DNA of 64,000 nucleotides from the NCBI RefSeq assembly GCF_015999245.1, contig NZ_JAEAMR010000022.1:887454-951453 (forward strand). The letters are read 5' to 3'. The stretch's first letter is position 1. Each line of letters starts with the position of its first letter. Made by a program: the position numbers and the translations under genes. This stretch comes from Streptomyces sp. AV19. Its GTDB lineage: Bacteria; Actinomycetota; Actinomycetes; Streptomycetales; Streptomycetaceae. The notes beneath the pieces were generated by a model. It did not search any database and was not told the origin of the DNA. It worked only from the letters and a program-made list of their open reading frames with translations. Of the stretch, positions 1 through 7,050 are shown piece by piece.

Positions 1-391
1 GGGGCGAGGTGTGCCCACCGGGTACGTGGGCCCGGGGCGCCGCCCGGGTCCACGCGGCGAGCCGCATGGGGGGGGCCCTGGGGGCGGCGCCCCGCCCCGG
101 GCCGGGGGACGGCGCGGGCGGGGGGGGGGCGCAGCCCCCGCCATCACCGCCCGCAGGGCGGTCGGGGCCCGGGGGCCCCCGGGAAACGGAGAAAGGGCGG
201 GACCGGGGCATCCCTCCGCCGTACCCACCGCTCACCCCCACGCCGACCCACCCTGGACGCCCCCGACCCCACCCCCTGCGCCACCGACCGTCCCCCACCC
301 ACCCACAACCCGACGAACCGCCCCGCCACAAACCGACCCACCCCTGCACGGCGCATCATCACCCAACCGACGCAGAGAAGTTGACGAACCA
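1..391. other. G-rich contig-edge sequence without a supported gene
   Basis: The first ~200 bases are long G and C homopolymer runs and low-complexity GC sequence. This composition resembles the G-rich patch near 58.7 kb and poor-quality contig ends rather than Streptomyces coding DNA. Open frames cross it only because stop codons are rare at this GC content. Bases 200-391 are proline/histidine-rich in every frame and I see no gene, RNA or regulatory site in them. Confidence 0.6.
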
Positions 392-577
392 TCAGCATCT
401 ATGAGGGGCCACTCCCCCAACGCCCCACCGATCTCCCGCATCGGCCCCGCCCCGGGCCCGCCGCAGCTCCACCGCCTCCTCGCCGGCCCCCGGAACGGGC
501 AGTTCCCCGCCCTCGTCGTCGAGCAGGGCCGGCACCACCCACCACCGGTCCACGGGCACCGACCGGGAGTCCCTCAT
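392..577 (-). CDS. Hypothetical small protein, possibly the C-terminal half of the gene before it
   Basis: A 61-residue frame whose ATG overlaps the stop of the preceding minus-strand frame by ATGA. The first half (RWWVVPALLDDEGGELPV and an acidic stretch) looks like real protein; the last ~20 residues are Gly/Ala-rich and may be noise. The tight overlap suggests either translational coupling or that the two frames are one hypothetical gene split by a frameshift near 575. I do not recognise a family. Confidence 0.3.
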   Translation of the reverse strand: MRDSRSVPVDRWWVVPALLDDEGGELPVPGAGEEAVELRRARGGADAGDRWGVGGVAPHRC

Positions 578-822
578 CGCCGGCGCCGCCCCTCCAGCCG
601 CACGGCGAACGCATGCGCAACGGCGTCGGCGAGCGGAACGATGCCTCCGGCGCCGCGCGGTCGGTGCAATCCGGGCAGGCCCAGCCGAGTCGCCGTCGGG
701 GCCCGTCTGCCCCGCTCGCGTTCCAGCAGTTCAGCGAATACGTCCCGCAGCGCGGACTCCTCGACGGTGGGCGCGGCGGTCGGATGCTCACCGGCACCCG
801 TACGGCATCCCCACGGTGGCAT
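574..822 (-). CDS. Hypothetical protein, divergent from the PP2C phosphatase
   Basis: About 82 residues from the ATG at 822. Contains a helical, charged block (TVEESALRDVFAELLERE) followed by GLPGL and ADAVAHAFAVRLEG, which looks like genuine coding sequence. It is divergent from the phosphatase gene, with ~75 bp between the starts, so a shared promoter region is plausible. Longer starts up to 993 would run into the phosphatase gene and are Arg-rich, so I rejected them. Family not recognised. Confidence 0.35.
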   Translation of the reverse strand: MPPWGCRTGAGEHPTAAPTVEESALRDVFAELLERERGRRAPTATRLGLPGLHRPRGAGGIVPLADAVAHAFAVRLEGRRRR

Positions 823-895
823 GCGCGCCCCGGCCCGACGATGCTTGAGCTCGGCGTACGGCACGACTGCGGCACAAGACACCGGGAGCGGGCAG

Positions 896-1990
896 GTGAG
901 GACACCGGGCACAGGGAGCGGCGCCCTGGTGCCCTGGTTCCTGCGCCACCTCCGCCTCGTCCCCCTCCTCCTGCTGGCCACCGGCGTCCTCATCGACTTC
1001 TACACCCCTCCGCACTTCAGCCCGGAGGCCTTCTACGTCGCCGCGCCGATGACGGCCGCCGCCCTGCTGTCCCTGCGCGCGACGATCCTGGCCGGCATCG
1101 GCGCCTGCGCCGCCGACGCGGCGTCGCTCACCCACTTCGGCTTCCTCGACAACTCCAGCGGGCAGGGCGAGCTCGCGACGGTGGCCACCGTCTCGACATT
1201 CGCCGTCGTCGTGAACCGCCTCATGCGCTACCGCGACGTACGGCTGCAGTCCGCGCGCGAGATCGCCCTCGCCGTCCAGCGCGCCGTCCTCCCCCGGCCG
1301 CCGGCCGCCATCGGCCCCCTGCGCATCGCCGTGCGCTACCAGGCGGCCGTCCGGGAGGCGCAGATCGGCGGCGACCTCTACGGCGTGCAGGACACCCCGT
1401 ACGGCGTGCGCTGTCTGGTCGGCGACGTCCGGGGCAAGGGCATGGAGACGGTCAAGACGGTGGACGTCGTGCTCGGCGTGTTCCGGGAGGCCGCCGAGGA
1501 CGAACCCACGCTCACCCGGGTCGCGGCCAGGCTCGAACGCGCCCTGCTCCGGGAAGGCGCGGGGGACGCCCGCCCCGAGGAGTTCGTCACGGCCGTACTC
1601 GCCGAGCTCCCGTCCTCCGGCGACGAACTGCGCCTGGTCAGCCGCGGCCATCCGCCCCCGCTGCTGCGCGAGCGCCGGGGCCGGGTGCGCACCCTGGAGC
1701 CGTCCGAACCGTCCCTCCCTCTATGTCTGGGCGAACTGTCCCCCGGCGAGGCCCCCACCGACACGGTCCGCTTCCCTCCCGGGGCGACCCTCCTGCTGTA
1801 CACCGACGGCCTGACGGAGGCCAAGGACCGCACGGGAACGTTCTTCGACCCCGTCGCGGCCCTGACGGGAGAGGACTTCCCGGGCCCTGACGAACTGCTC
1901 GACACGCTGCTGACGGACGTCGGCCGGCACACGGGTGGCCGCATCACGGATGACATGGCGCTGCTGGCGATCACTCGGGGGGAGTCCTGA
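896..1990 (+). CDS. Membrane-anchored PP2C/SpoIIE-type serine phosphatase
   Basis: About 364 residues. The N-terminus has closely spaced hydrophobic segments (LRLVPLLLLATGVLIDFY, then two further segments to ~residue 110), followed by a short linker and a PPM/SpoIIE domain. Metal-binding landmarks are visible: GGDLYG near 160, VGDVRGKGMET near 180, and a late TDGLTEAKD and ITDDMALLAI. Such proteins dephosphorylate anti-sigma-factor antagonists or related serine phosphoproteins in Streptomyces; the partner is unknown here. The open frame extends to base 11, but the upstream part is Pro/Arg-rich edge sequence. I chose the GTG at 896 (GGGAG seven bases upstream); the GTG at 929 is the alternative. 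Confidence 0.8.
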   Translation: MRTPGTGSGALVPWFLRHLRLVPLLLLATGVLIDFYTPPHFSPEAFYVAAPMTAAALLSLRATILAGIGACAADAASLTHFGFLDNSSGQGELATVATVSTFAVVVNRLMRYRDVRLQSAREIALAVQRAVLPRPPAAIGPLRIAVRYQAAVREAQIGGDLYGVQDTPYGVRCLVGDVRGKGMETVKTVDVVLGVFREAAEDEPTLTRVAARLERALLREGAGDARPEEFVTAVLAELPSSGDELRLVSRGHPPPLLRERRGRVRTLEPSEPSLPLCLGELSPGEAPTDTVRFPPGATLLLYTDGLTEAKDRTGTFFDPVAALTGEDFPGPDELLDTLLTDVGRHTGGRITDDMALLAITRGES

Positions 1991-2313
1991 GGGGGCTGTC
2001 GGGCCTGTGACGGACCCCTTCAGGGAGATGGGGCGCCAGGCGGGCGCAGCCACGATGCGGGGCGCGGGGCGAGGTCCTGAAGGCAGGACGGAACCGGAGA
2101 GCTGAGCCTTGCTCAACAGCTGGGAAACAAGGGCCCGTTCAGGAACCGGAGGCGCGCTCCCCGGCCCGGGGCCGTGACCGGGATGAACCGCCCACGGTGC
2201 GACGACGCGCTCGCCGCCCGGACCGAAGGAGCCGTGGAGCCGGCTCCACGGCCGCCCGACGATCCGCGCCGTCGTCACGGCCCTGACGGCGGGGTCCAAG
2301 GCGGGCCGCCCGC
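1991..2313. other. Intergenic stretch, no gene seen
   Basis: About 320 bp between the phosphatase stop and the convergent rpmF gene. Frames here are shadows of no recognisable protein. The GGGGG-rich start of the interval and short inverted repeats could terminate transcription, but no strong hairpin stands out. Confidence 0.5.
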
Positions 2314-2484
2314 TCAGCCCTCCGGCCGCAGCAGCCCGCGCTCGTACGCCTTGACGAGCCGCTGCGGCACCCGGTACGACACGCCGTCGATCATGACGGG
2401 CACCAGCTGCACGCCGGTGGCCTTCCACTGGGCGCGCCGGTGGCGGGTGTTGCTGCGGGAGAGCTTGCGCTTGGGGACGGCCAT
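2314..2484 (-). CDS. rpmF: 50S ribosomal protein bL32, zinc-independent paralogue
   Basis: 56 residues beginning MAVPKRKLSRSNTRHRRAQW, the classic L32 N-terminus, and ending in LVKAYERGLLRPEG. It contains no cysteine at all, so it lacks the CxxC pairs of zinc-binding L32 and belongs to the C-minus class induced under zinc starvation. A Zur-box palindrome lies 45-65 bp upstream of its ATG, and it sits in a block of other zinc-free ribosomal paralogues. It assembles in the large subunit and frees zinc when it replaces the zinc form. Confidence 0.93.
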   Translation of the reverse strand: MAVPKRKLSRSNTRHRRAQWKATGVQLVPVMIDGVSYRVPQRLVKAYERGLLRPEG

Positions 2485-2528
2485 GGGGAGTCTCCTGGGT
2501 CGGATGAGGTGACGCCGGCCAGGCTATA

Positions 2529-2549
2529 TGAAAATGGATCCCATTTCCA
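2529..2549. promoter_or_regulatory. Zur box upstream of rpmF
   Basis: Near-perfect inverted repeat TGAAAATGG-atc-CCATTTCCA in the rpsN-rpmF gap. It matches the A/T-rich palindrome bound by the zinc repressor Zur in Streptomyces and shares its half site with the second box at 3169. It implies that rpmF has its own Zur-controlled promoter rather than relying only on read-through from rpmB-rpsN. Confidence 0.8.
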
Positions 2550-2580
2550 CATCAGCGAACCCGGCCGGCGTCGCCACCCG

Positions 2581-2886
2581 TCACCAGGACGACTTCGTCA
2601 CCCCCGGCAGCATCCCGGCGTGCGCCTGCCCCCGCAGCCGGACCCGGGAGAGTCCGAACCTCCGCAGATAGCCGCGCGGACGGCCGTCGACGACGTCACG
2701 GTTGCGCACCCGCGTGGCGCTGGCGTCGCGCGGCTGTCGCCGCAACTCCCGTACGGCAGCGGCCCGTTCCTCCTCCGGCGTGGACGGCCGGCGGATGATC
2801 TCCTTGAGCTCGGCGCGCCGCGCCGCGTGGCGCGCGACGATCTCCCGCCGCTTCTCGTTCTTCGCGATCTTGCTCTTCTTGGCCAT
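2581..2886 (-). CDS. rpsN: 30S ribosomal protein uS14, zinc-independent paralogue
   Basis: 101 residues, MAKKSKIAKNEKRREIVARH followed by the S14 core (RNRDVVDGRPRGYLRRFGLSR) and the C-terminal GxVTKSSW. It is the long form without CxxC pairs, unlike the short zinc-binding S14 of the main ribosomal operon. Its ATG overlaps the rpmB stop by one base (TGATG), so the two are co-translated. Expected to be derepressed with its neighbours when Zur releases the box at 3169. Confidence 0.95.
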   Translation of the reverse strand: MAKKSKIAKNEKRREIVARHAARRAELKEIIRRPSTPEEERAAAVRELRRQPRDASATRVRNRDVVDGRPRGYLRRFGLSRVRLRGQAHAGMLPGVTKSSW

Positions 2887-3122
2887 CAGACCTTCACCCC
2901 CCGGGCGCGGATGCGGGCCACGGCGGCCTCGACGCCGATGACGTCCACCGCCTTGATCGCCCGGGCGCTCAGCGTCAGCCGGACGTACCGTCCCTCGCTC
3001 GGCAGCCAGTAGCGCTTGCGCTGGATGTTGGGGTCGAACCGGCGGGAGGTGCGCCGGTGCGAATGGGAGATGGTGTTGCCGAAGCCCGGCCGGGCGCCGG
3101 TCAGTTGGCAGTGGGCGGACAA
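2886..3122 (-). CDS. rpmB: 50S ribosomal protein bL28, zinc-independent paralogue
   Basis: 78 residues. I chose a TTG start at 3122, preceded by GAGAGGCAGG, giving SAHCQLTGARPGFGNTISHS and then the typical SHRRTSRRFDPNIQ of L28. Only one cysteine is present, so no zinc ribbon. First gene of a minus-strand operon rpmB-rpsN(-rpmF), reading away from the Zur box at 3169-3183. An upstream in-frame ATG at 3209 would place the Zur box inside the gene, so I rejected it. Confidence 0.92.
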   Translation of the reverse strand: MSAHCQLTGARPGFGNTISHSHRRTSRRFDPNIQRKRYWLPSEGRYVRLTLSARAIKAVDVIGVEAAVARIRARGVKV

Positions 3123-3168
3123 GGTGTTACCTGCCTCTCTTCGGAGCTCTCCGCACGGAGAACGTAGA

Positions 3169-3183
3169 TGGAAATGATTTCCA
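3169..3183. promoter_or_regulatory. Zur box between rpmB and rpmG
   Basis: Perfect palindrome TGGAAATGATTTCCA centred between the divergent rpmB and rpmG starts. It is the canonical streptomycete Zur operator form. One dimer site here can repress both the minus-strand rpmB-rpsN unit and the plus-strand rpmG-rpmE-CobW-rpsR unit. Confidence 0.9.
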
Positions 3184-3202
3184 TTGCCGTATAGTAGCGC
3201 CC

Positions 3203-3367
3203 ATGGCACGCAACGAACTGCGCCCGGTCGTCAAGCTCCGCTCCACCGCGGGCACGGGCCACGTCTACGTCACCCGCAAGAACCGCCGTAACGACCCGGA
3301 CCGGCTGACCCTGCGCAAGTACGACCCCGTCGCGCGACGGCACGTGGACTACCGCGAAGAACGCTGA
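3203..3367 (+). CDS. rpmG: 50S ribosomal protein bL33, zinc-independent paralogue
   Basis: 54 residues, MARNELRPVVKLRSTAGTGH, with the L33 signature YVTRKNRRNDPDRLTLRKYD. It lacks the four cysteines of zinc-binding L33. The ATG begins about 20 bp after the Zur box, so the transcript probably has a very short leader. First gene of the plus-strand zinc-starvation unit; rpmE follows after 45 bp. Confidence 0.95.
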   Translation: MARNELRPVVKLRSTAGTGHVYVTRKNRRNDPDRLTLRKYDPVARRHVDYREER

Positions 3368-3412
3368 CCGCCGCGCCGAGCACATCCCGTCCCCGGAGAA
3401 GGAACACCCGCC

Positions 3413-3670
3413 ATGAAGCCCGGAATCCACCCCCCGTACGGCCCCGTCGTCTTCCGTGACAAGGCCGCCGACTTCGCCTTCCTCACCCGTTCCACCATGA
3501 CCAGCGACAAGACGGTGGAGTGGGAGGACGGCAACACCTACCCCGTCGTCGACGTCGAGATCTCCTCGGCGAGCCACCCCTTCTACACCGGCAACGCCCG
3601 GGTCGTGGACACCGCCGGACGGGTCGAGCGCTTCGAACGGCGCTACGGATCGCGGGGGGCCGGCCGATGA
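3413..3670 (+). CDS. rpmE: 50S ribosomal protein bL31, type B (zinc-independent)
   Basis: 85 residues: MKPGIHPPYGPVVFRDKAAD, then the L31 type B core with STMTSDKTVEWEDGNTYPVV and SSASHPFYTG. The CxxC found in zinc-binding L31 is absent. A GGAGAAGGAA ribosome-binding site precedes it. The stop overlaps the next ATG (ATGA), so the CobW-like protein is translationally coupled to it. Confidence 0.95.
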   Translation: MKPGIHPPYGPVVFRDKAADFAFLTRSTMTSDKTVEWEDGNTYPVVDVEISSASHPFYTGNARVVDTAGRVERFERRYGSRGAGR

Positions 3671-4818
3671 GGGACCCCTCCGCACTGGCCGTCGCCCTCG
3701 TCGGCGGCCTGCACGCCGCCGCCCGCCGGGCGGCCGTGGACGAACTGCTGCGCACGGTGCCCGGCAGCGTCGCCCTGCACCACGACCTGTCGTCGGCCGC
3801 CGAGGGCCGGGTCCTGCGCACCGTGCGGGACGCCGTCGGCGTCGCCGACTCCGGCGAGGCGCCGCTGGTCAACGACTGCGCCTGCTGCGCGCTGCGGGAG
3901 GACCTCGTCCCCGAGCTGGAGCGCCTGGCCGTCGGCGGCACCACCCGGCTGGCCGTCGTCGAGCTGTGGGACTCCGTCGAGCCCAAGGCCATGGCCGAGG
4001 TGGTCGCGGCCCACGCCGGACCGTTCGAACTCACCGGTGTGATCACGGCCGTCGACCCCGCGCTCGTCCTCCCGTACCTCGGCGACGGGGACGACCTGGC
4101 CGAGGCCGGTCTCGCGGCCGCGGTCACCGACCGGCGCACGGTCGCGGACACCTGGGCGCGGCAGCTGGAGTACGCCCCGGTGCTCGCGGTCGTCGACGGC
4201 GAGGAGGCCGACGACGAGGACCGCGCGCTGCTGGCGCAGCTCCACCCGACCGCCCGCCTCGTCCGCGTCGGCTCGGGTGAGCTGGCGGCCGCGGCCTTCG
4301 GCGGCTTCGACGTCGAGACGGCCGCCGCGGCCCAGCACCCGTCCTGCGCCCTCCTGCCCCAGGAGGCGGACGAGGCGGGGGTCGCCACCCTGGTGTGGCA
4401 CCGCCGCCGGCCGTTCCACCCCGAGCGGCTGCACGCGGCGCTGGAGGACCTGAGCTGTGCGGCGGCCCGCAGCCGCGGCCGGTTCTGGCTCGCCGACCGC
4501 CCGGACACCCTGCTGGGCTGGGACTGCGCGGGCGGCGCCCTGTGCGTGGAGAGCGCGGGCCCGTGGCTCGCCGCCCTGCCCGACGCGGCCTGGGAGATGG
4601 TCCCGGCCCTGCGGCGGGCCGCCGCCGCGCTGGACTGGGACGCCGAGCACGGCGACTGCTGCCAGCACCTGGTCTTCACGTCCCCGGGCCTGGACCGGGA
4701 CGGCCTGGTGCGGCTGCTCGACTCCTGCCTGCTGACCGACGCGGAGTACGCGTCCGGCCGCGAGGGGTGGAAGAGCTTCCCGGCCGCCTTCGCCCCGCTC
4801 CTCGACCCCGTCCCGTAA
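3667..4818 (+). CDS. COG0523 (CobW/ZNG-like) family protein with degenerate P-loop
   Basis: 383 residues. The metal-binding CxCC motif (NDCACCAL) is near residue 77, and a CobW C-terminal domain (WHRRRPFHPERLHAALEDL, then RSRGRFWLADRP) is near 240-280. Family members are GTPases that deliver zinc or related metals to client proteins and are common Zur targets. Here the Walker A region reads VGGLHAAARRAAVDEL, without the GxxxxGK[ST] signature, so normal GTP binding looks unlikely. It sits between L31 and S18 of the zinc-free ribosomal set, with an ATGA overlap to L31. The position supports a zinc-starvation role; the biochemistry is uncertain. Confidence 0.85.
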   Translation: MRDPSALAVALVGGLHAAARRAAVDELLRTVPGSVALHHDLSSAAEGRVLRTVRDAVGVADSGEAPLVNDCACCALREDLVPELERLAVGGTTRLAVVELWDSVEPKAMAEVVAAHAGPFELTGVITAVDPALVLPYLGDGDDLAEAGLAAAVTDRRTVADTWARQLEYAPVLAVVDGEEADDEDRALLAQLHPTARLVRVGSGELAAAAFGGFDVETAAAAQHPSCALLPQEADEAGVATLVWHRRRPFHPERLHAALEDLSCAAARSRGRFWLADRPDTLLGWDCAGGALCVESAGPWLAALPDAAWEMVPALRRAAAALDWDAEHGDCCQHLVFTSPGLDRDGLVRLLDSCLLTDAEYASGREGWKSFPAAFAPLLDPVP

Positions 4819-4873
4819 CCCCGCGCGACCACCCCGCGCGAAACCACCCCGTACGAACCATCAGGAGGCCCCC

Positions 4874-5110
4874 ATGGCCCGCCGTCACAACCCCCGCACT
4901 CCGTCGAGACCGCGTCCCAACCCCCTCGACGTGGCCGGGATCACGTACATCGACTACAAGGACACCGATCTGCTGCGGAAGTTCCTCTCCGACCGCGGCA
5001 AGATCCGCAGCCGCCGGGTCACCCGCGTCACGGCGCAGCAGCAGCGGCAGCTCGCCGCGGCGATCAAGAACGCGCGGGAGATGGCGCTGCTGCCGTACGC
5101 CGGCCGGTAG
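4874..5110 (+). CDS. rpsR: 30S ribosomal protein bS18, zinc-independent paralogue
   Basis: 78 residues with the S18 core (YIDYKDTDLLRKFLSDRGKI, RSRRVTRVTAQQQRQLAAAI, KNAREMALLPYAG). No cysteines, matching the other members of the locus. Preceded by AGGAGG and followed within ~10 bp by a strong GC hairpin, so it is probably the last gene of the Zur-controlled plus-strand operon. Confidence 0.95.
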   Translation: MARRHNPRTPSRPRPNPLDVAGITYIDYKDTDLLRKFLSDRGKIRSRRVTRVTAQQQRQLAAAIKNAREMALLPYAGR

Positions 5111-5116
5111 CGGGTG

Positions 5117-5152
5117 GCGGGCCCGGGCGCACCGGGAGCCGGCCGGGCCCGC
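5117..5152. terminator. Bidirectional hairpin terminator after rpsR
   Basis: Perfect 10-bp stem GCGGGCCCGG / CCGGGCCCGC with a 16-nt loop, lying between the convergent rpsR and metallo-hydrolase genes. No T-tract, as is usual in Streptomyces. Confidence 0.7.
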
Positions 5153-5153
5153 G

Positions 5154-5876
5154 TCAGCCCCCGAGCCGCTCGGCGGCCTCCCTGAGCGTCTTCCCCGCCC
5201 CGCCCACGAGGGGCGCGCCGTGGCCGAAGCACGCCACGTCCACGTCCAGCGCCGCCTGGCGCCGGAAGGAGGCCACGGCCTGCGGGCGGTCGATGTTGAA
5301 GGGGCCGAGCATCACCTCCAGGTGCCGGGCGATGGTGTCGCCCGTGAACAGGGCGCGGCTCCCGGTCAGATGGAGGGCGATGCTGCCGGCCGTGTGGCCC
5401 GGAACGCCCACGATCCGCACGTCCTGGCCCCAGTCCAGGGCGTCCCCGTCGGCCAGTTCACGGTCCACCCGGCAGGGGGCCGGGGGCGGCGTCCCGGCAT
5501 CGGCGATGACCGCCTGGACGCTCCCGAACACCGGGACCTCCCACTCCTCCAGAACGGGCGGCGGCTCCTCGGCCTCGCCCCGGATCACGGCCGCGTCGCC
5601 CGCGCCGGCCAGCACCCGGGCCCCGGTGGCCTCGGCGAGGGCGGCGGCGTTGCCGCGGTGGTCGAGGTGGTAGTGGGTGAGCACGATCTCCCGCAGCTCC
5701 CCGGGGCCGGGCAGGGCGGCCAGCGCGTCGAGCGCCGCCTCGGCCTGCCCGGGACCGCCGAGCCCCGTGTCGACCATCGCCCAGCCGTCCGGCAGGCGCA
5801 CGGCGTAGGCCTGGCCGACGGTGAATTCCAACATCCATATGTCCGGCGTCACTTGCCGCGCCTGAAGCTTCGTCAT
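5154..5876 (-). CDS. Metallo-beta-lactamase fold hydrolase
   Basis: 240 residues. The signature HYHLDH (HxHxDH) is near residue 82, with further ligands in VPGHTAGSI, FTGDT and the late CFGHG, so a binuclear metal site is complete. This resembles glyoxalase II/quorum-lactonase-like small hydrolases; substrate unknown. The start at 5876 (MTKLQARQVTPDIWML) fits the family N-terminus; the open frame continues upstream but is not protein-like. Convergent with the rpsR operon and apparently monocistronic. Confidence 0.85.
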   Translation of the reverse strand: MTKLQARQVTPDIWMLEFTVGQAYAVRLPDGWAMVDTGLGGPGQAEAALDALAALPGPGELREIVLTHYHLDHRGNAAALAEATGARVLAGAGDAAVIRGEAEEPPPVLEEWEVPVFGSVQAVIADAGTPPPAPCRVDRELADGDALDWGQDVRIVGVPGHTAGSIALHLTGSRALFTGDTIARHLEVMLGPFNIDRPQAVASFRRQAALDVDVACFGHGAPLVGGAGKTLREAAERLGG

Positions 5877-6047
5877 GCCGCCACGGTAGGCGGGCTCCCG
5901 TCTTCGCCCCCACGCTTTGCGCCCTGGGCGGATTGAGCCGCGGGCGAACGGGCTTCCGGGTGAACCGTCGGGACGCGCGGTGTCGCCGCGCGCCGCCGGA
6001 GGAACACATCGTCGGACGCCGTTGCCGAGTTGCCGGAGGAGAACCCA

Positions 6048-6332
6048 GTGGACATGCCGCAAGTGGCCGTGTGCGAGGTGGACGTGTGCGCCTACAACCA
6101 GGACAGCGCGTGTCACGCCCTGGCCATCACGGTGGGGGACGCGACGCACGCGCAGTGCGACACGTTCTTCACCTTTCCCACGAAGGGGGGCGACGCGACC
6201 GCGACCGGCCGCGTGGGGGCGTGCAAGATGGCCGGGTGCCTGCACAACCAGGACCTGGAGTGCCAGGCGCCGGGGATCACGGTGGCGGCGTTGCAGGACT
6301 CCGCGGACTGCCTGACGTACACGGCGCGGTAG
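6048..6332 (+). CDS. DUF1540 protein, two Cys-rich repeats
   Basis: 94 residues containing two copies of a Cys-rich unit: CEVDVCAYNQDSACHALAIT and CKMAGCLHNQDLECQAPGIT, each followed by a further cysteine. This is the DUF1540 pattern, presumed metal binding; function unknown. The start is the GTG at 6048, seven bases after GGAGGAG; the in-frame ATG at 6030 has no ribosome-binding site. Stand-alone gene. Confidence 0.85.
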   Translation: MDMPQVAVCEVDVCAYNQDSACHALAITVGDATHAQCDTFFTFPTKGGDATATGRVGACKMAGCLHNQDLECQAPGITVAALQDSADCLTYTAR

Positions 6333-6350
6333 GCCGGGCCCGGACGCCCG

Positions 6351-6959
6351 TCACCCGGCGCCGTTTCCGGTGAACAGCCTGTCCAGGTGCTCGTCGATGG
6401 CGGTGAGCACCTCCCGGGGCTCGATCACGTCCAGTTCGAGGAGCGTGGTGAAGCCGGTGAGGGCGAGGAGGAGGTTCGTCTCGGTCACCGGGTCGCGGTC
6501 GGGTCGGATGTGCCCGTCCGCGACGGCCTGGCGGACCAACTGCTCGACGAGGGCACGCCCTTGGGCGAGTCCTTCGCGTGCCCGGGCGTGGATGTTCCTG
6601 TCGTGCAGCGCCTCCAGGACGTAGGCGGCGCTCATCCGGCTGGTCGCGCGGGTGTCGGCGTGCAGGGGGAGCATCTCCGTGAGCATCAGCCGGAGCACGT
6701 CGCGGGGGTGCGGCCGGTCGCCGAGCTCCTCCAGGCCCCGGGCGACGCGCAGCGAGGTCTGTTCGGACGCGAAGTCCATGGCGAAGGAGAGCATTTCCGC
6801 CCGCGTGGCGAAGTAGTGCTGCAGATGCCCGTGGGAGAAGCCCGCTTCGCGCGCGACCTCACGCACGGTCAGGTGGGTGACGCCGCGCTGTTCCACCACC
6901 CGCCACAGTGCTCGGGCGATCGCTTCGCGGCGTTCGCGGTGGTCCACCTGCTTCGGCAT
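6351..6959 (-). CDS. TetR-family transcriptional regulator
   Basis: 202 residues. The N-terminal helix-turn-helix is clear (RREAIARALWRVVEQRGV, then LTVREVAREAGFSHGHLQHY), with a BetI-like C-terminal ligand domain. Divergent from a type B carboxylesterase with 91 bp between the starts. The usual logic is that it represses itself and the esterase and is released by an effector related to the esterase substrate; the effector is not evident. Confidence 0.9.
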   Translation of the reverse strand: MPKQVDHRERREAIARALWRVVEQRGVTHLTVREVAREAGFSHGHLQHYFATRAEMLSFAMDFASEQTSLRVARGLEELGDRPHPRDVLRLMLTEMLPLHADTRATSRMSAAYVLEALHDRNIHARAREGLAQGRALVEQLVRQAVADGHIRPDRDPVTETNLLLALTGFTTLLELDVIEPREVLTAIDEHLDRLFTGNGAG

Positions 6960-6984
6960 CGCCGGTTCCTCCCGTCACTCTTTA

Positions 6985-7020
6985 CATTACGGTTGACATA
7001 TTACAACTGGCCGATAACCC
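6985..7020 (+). promoter_or_regulatory. Promoter/operator region between tetR and the esterase
   Basis: AT-rich island in a GC-rich background. It has a consensus -35 TTGACA at 6993 and a -10-like GATAAC/TAACCC around 7013-7020, reading toward the esterase ATG at 7051. Repeated ATTAC elements (CATTAC, CATATTAC) lie across the -35 and are a plausible TetR operator. Confidence 0.5.
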
Positions 7021-7050
7021 TGGAAGTCCCTGCGGAGGAAGGAAGGCGAC

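Noticed and set aside
11..895. Long N-terminal extension of the PP2C phosphatase to base 11
   Set aside because: The sequence is Pro/Arg-rich contig-edge material with no family similarity, and good GTG starts exist at 896 and 929.
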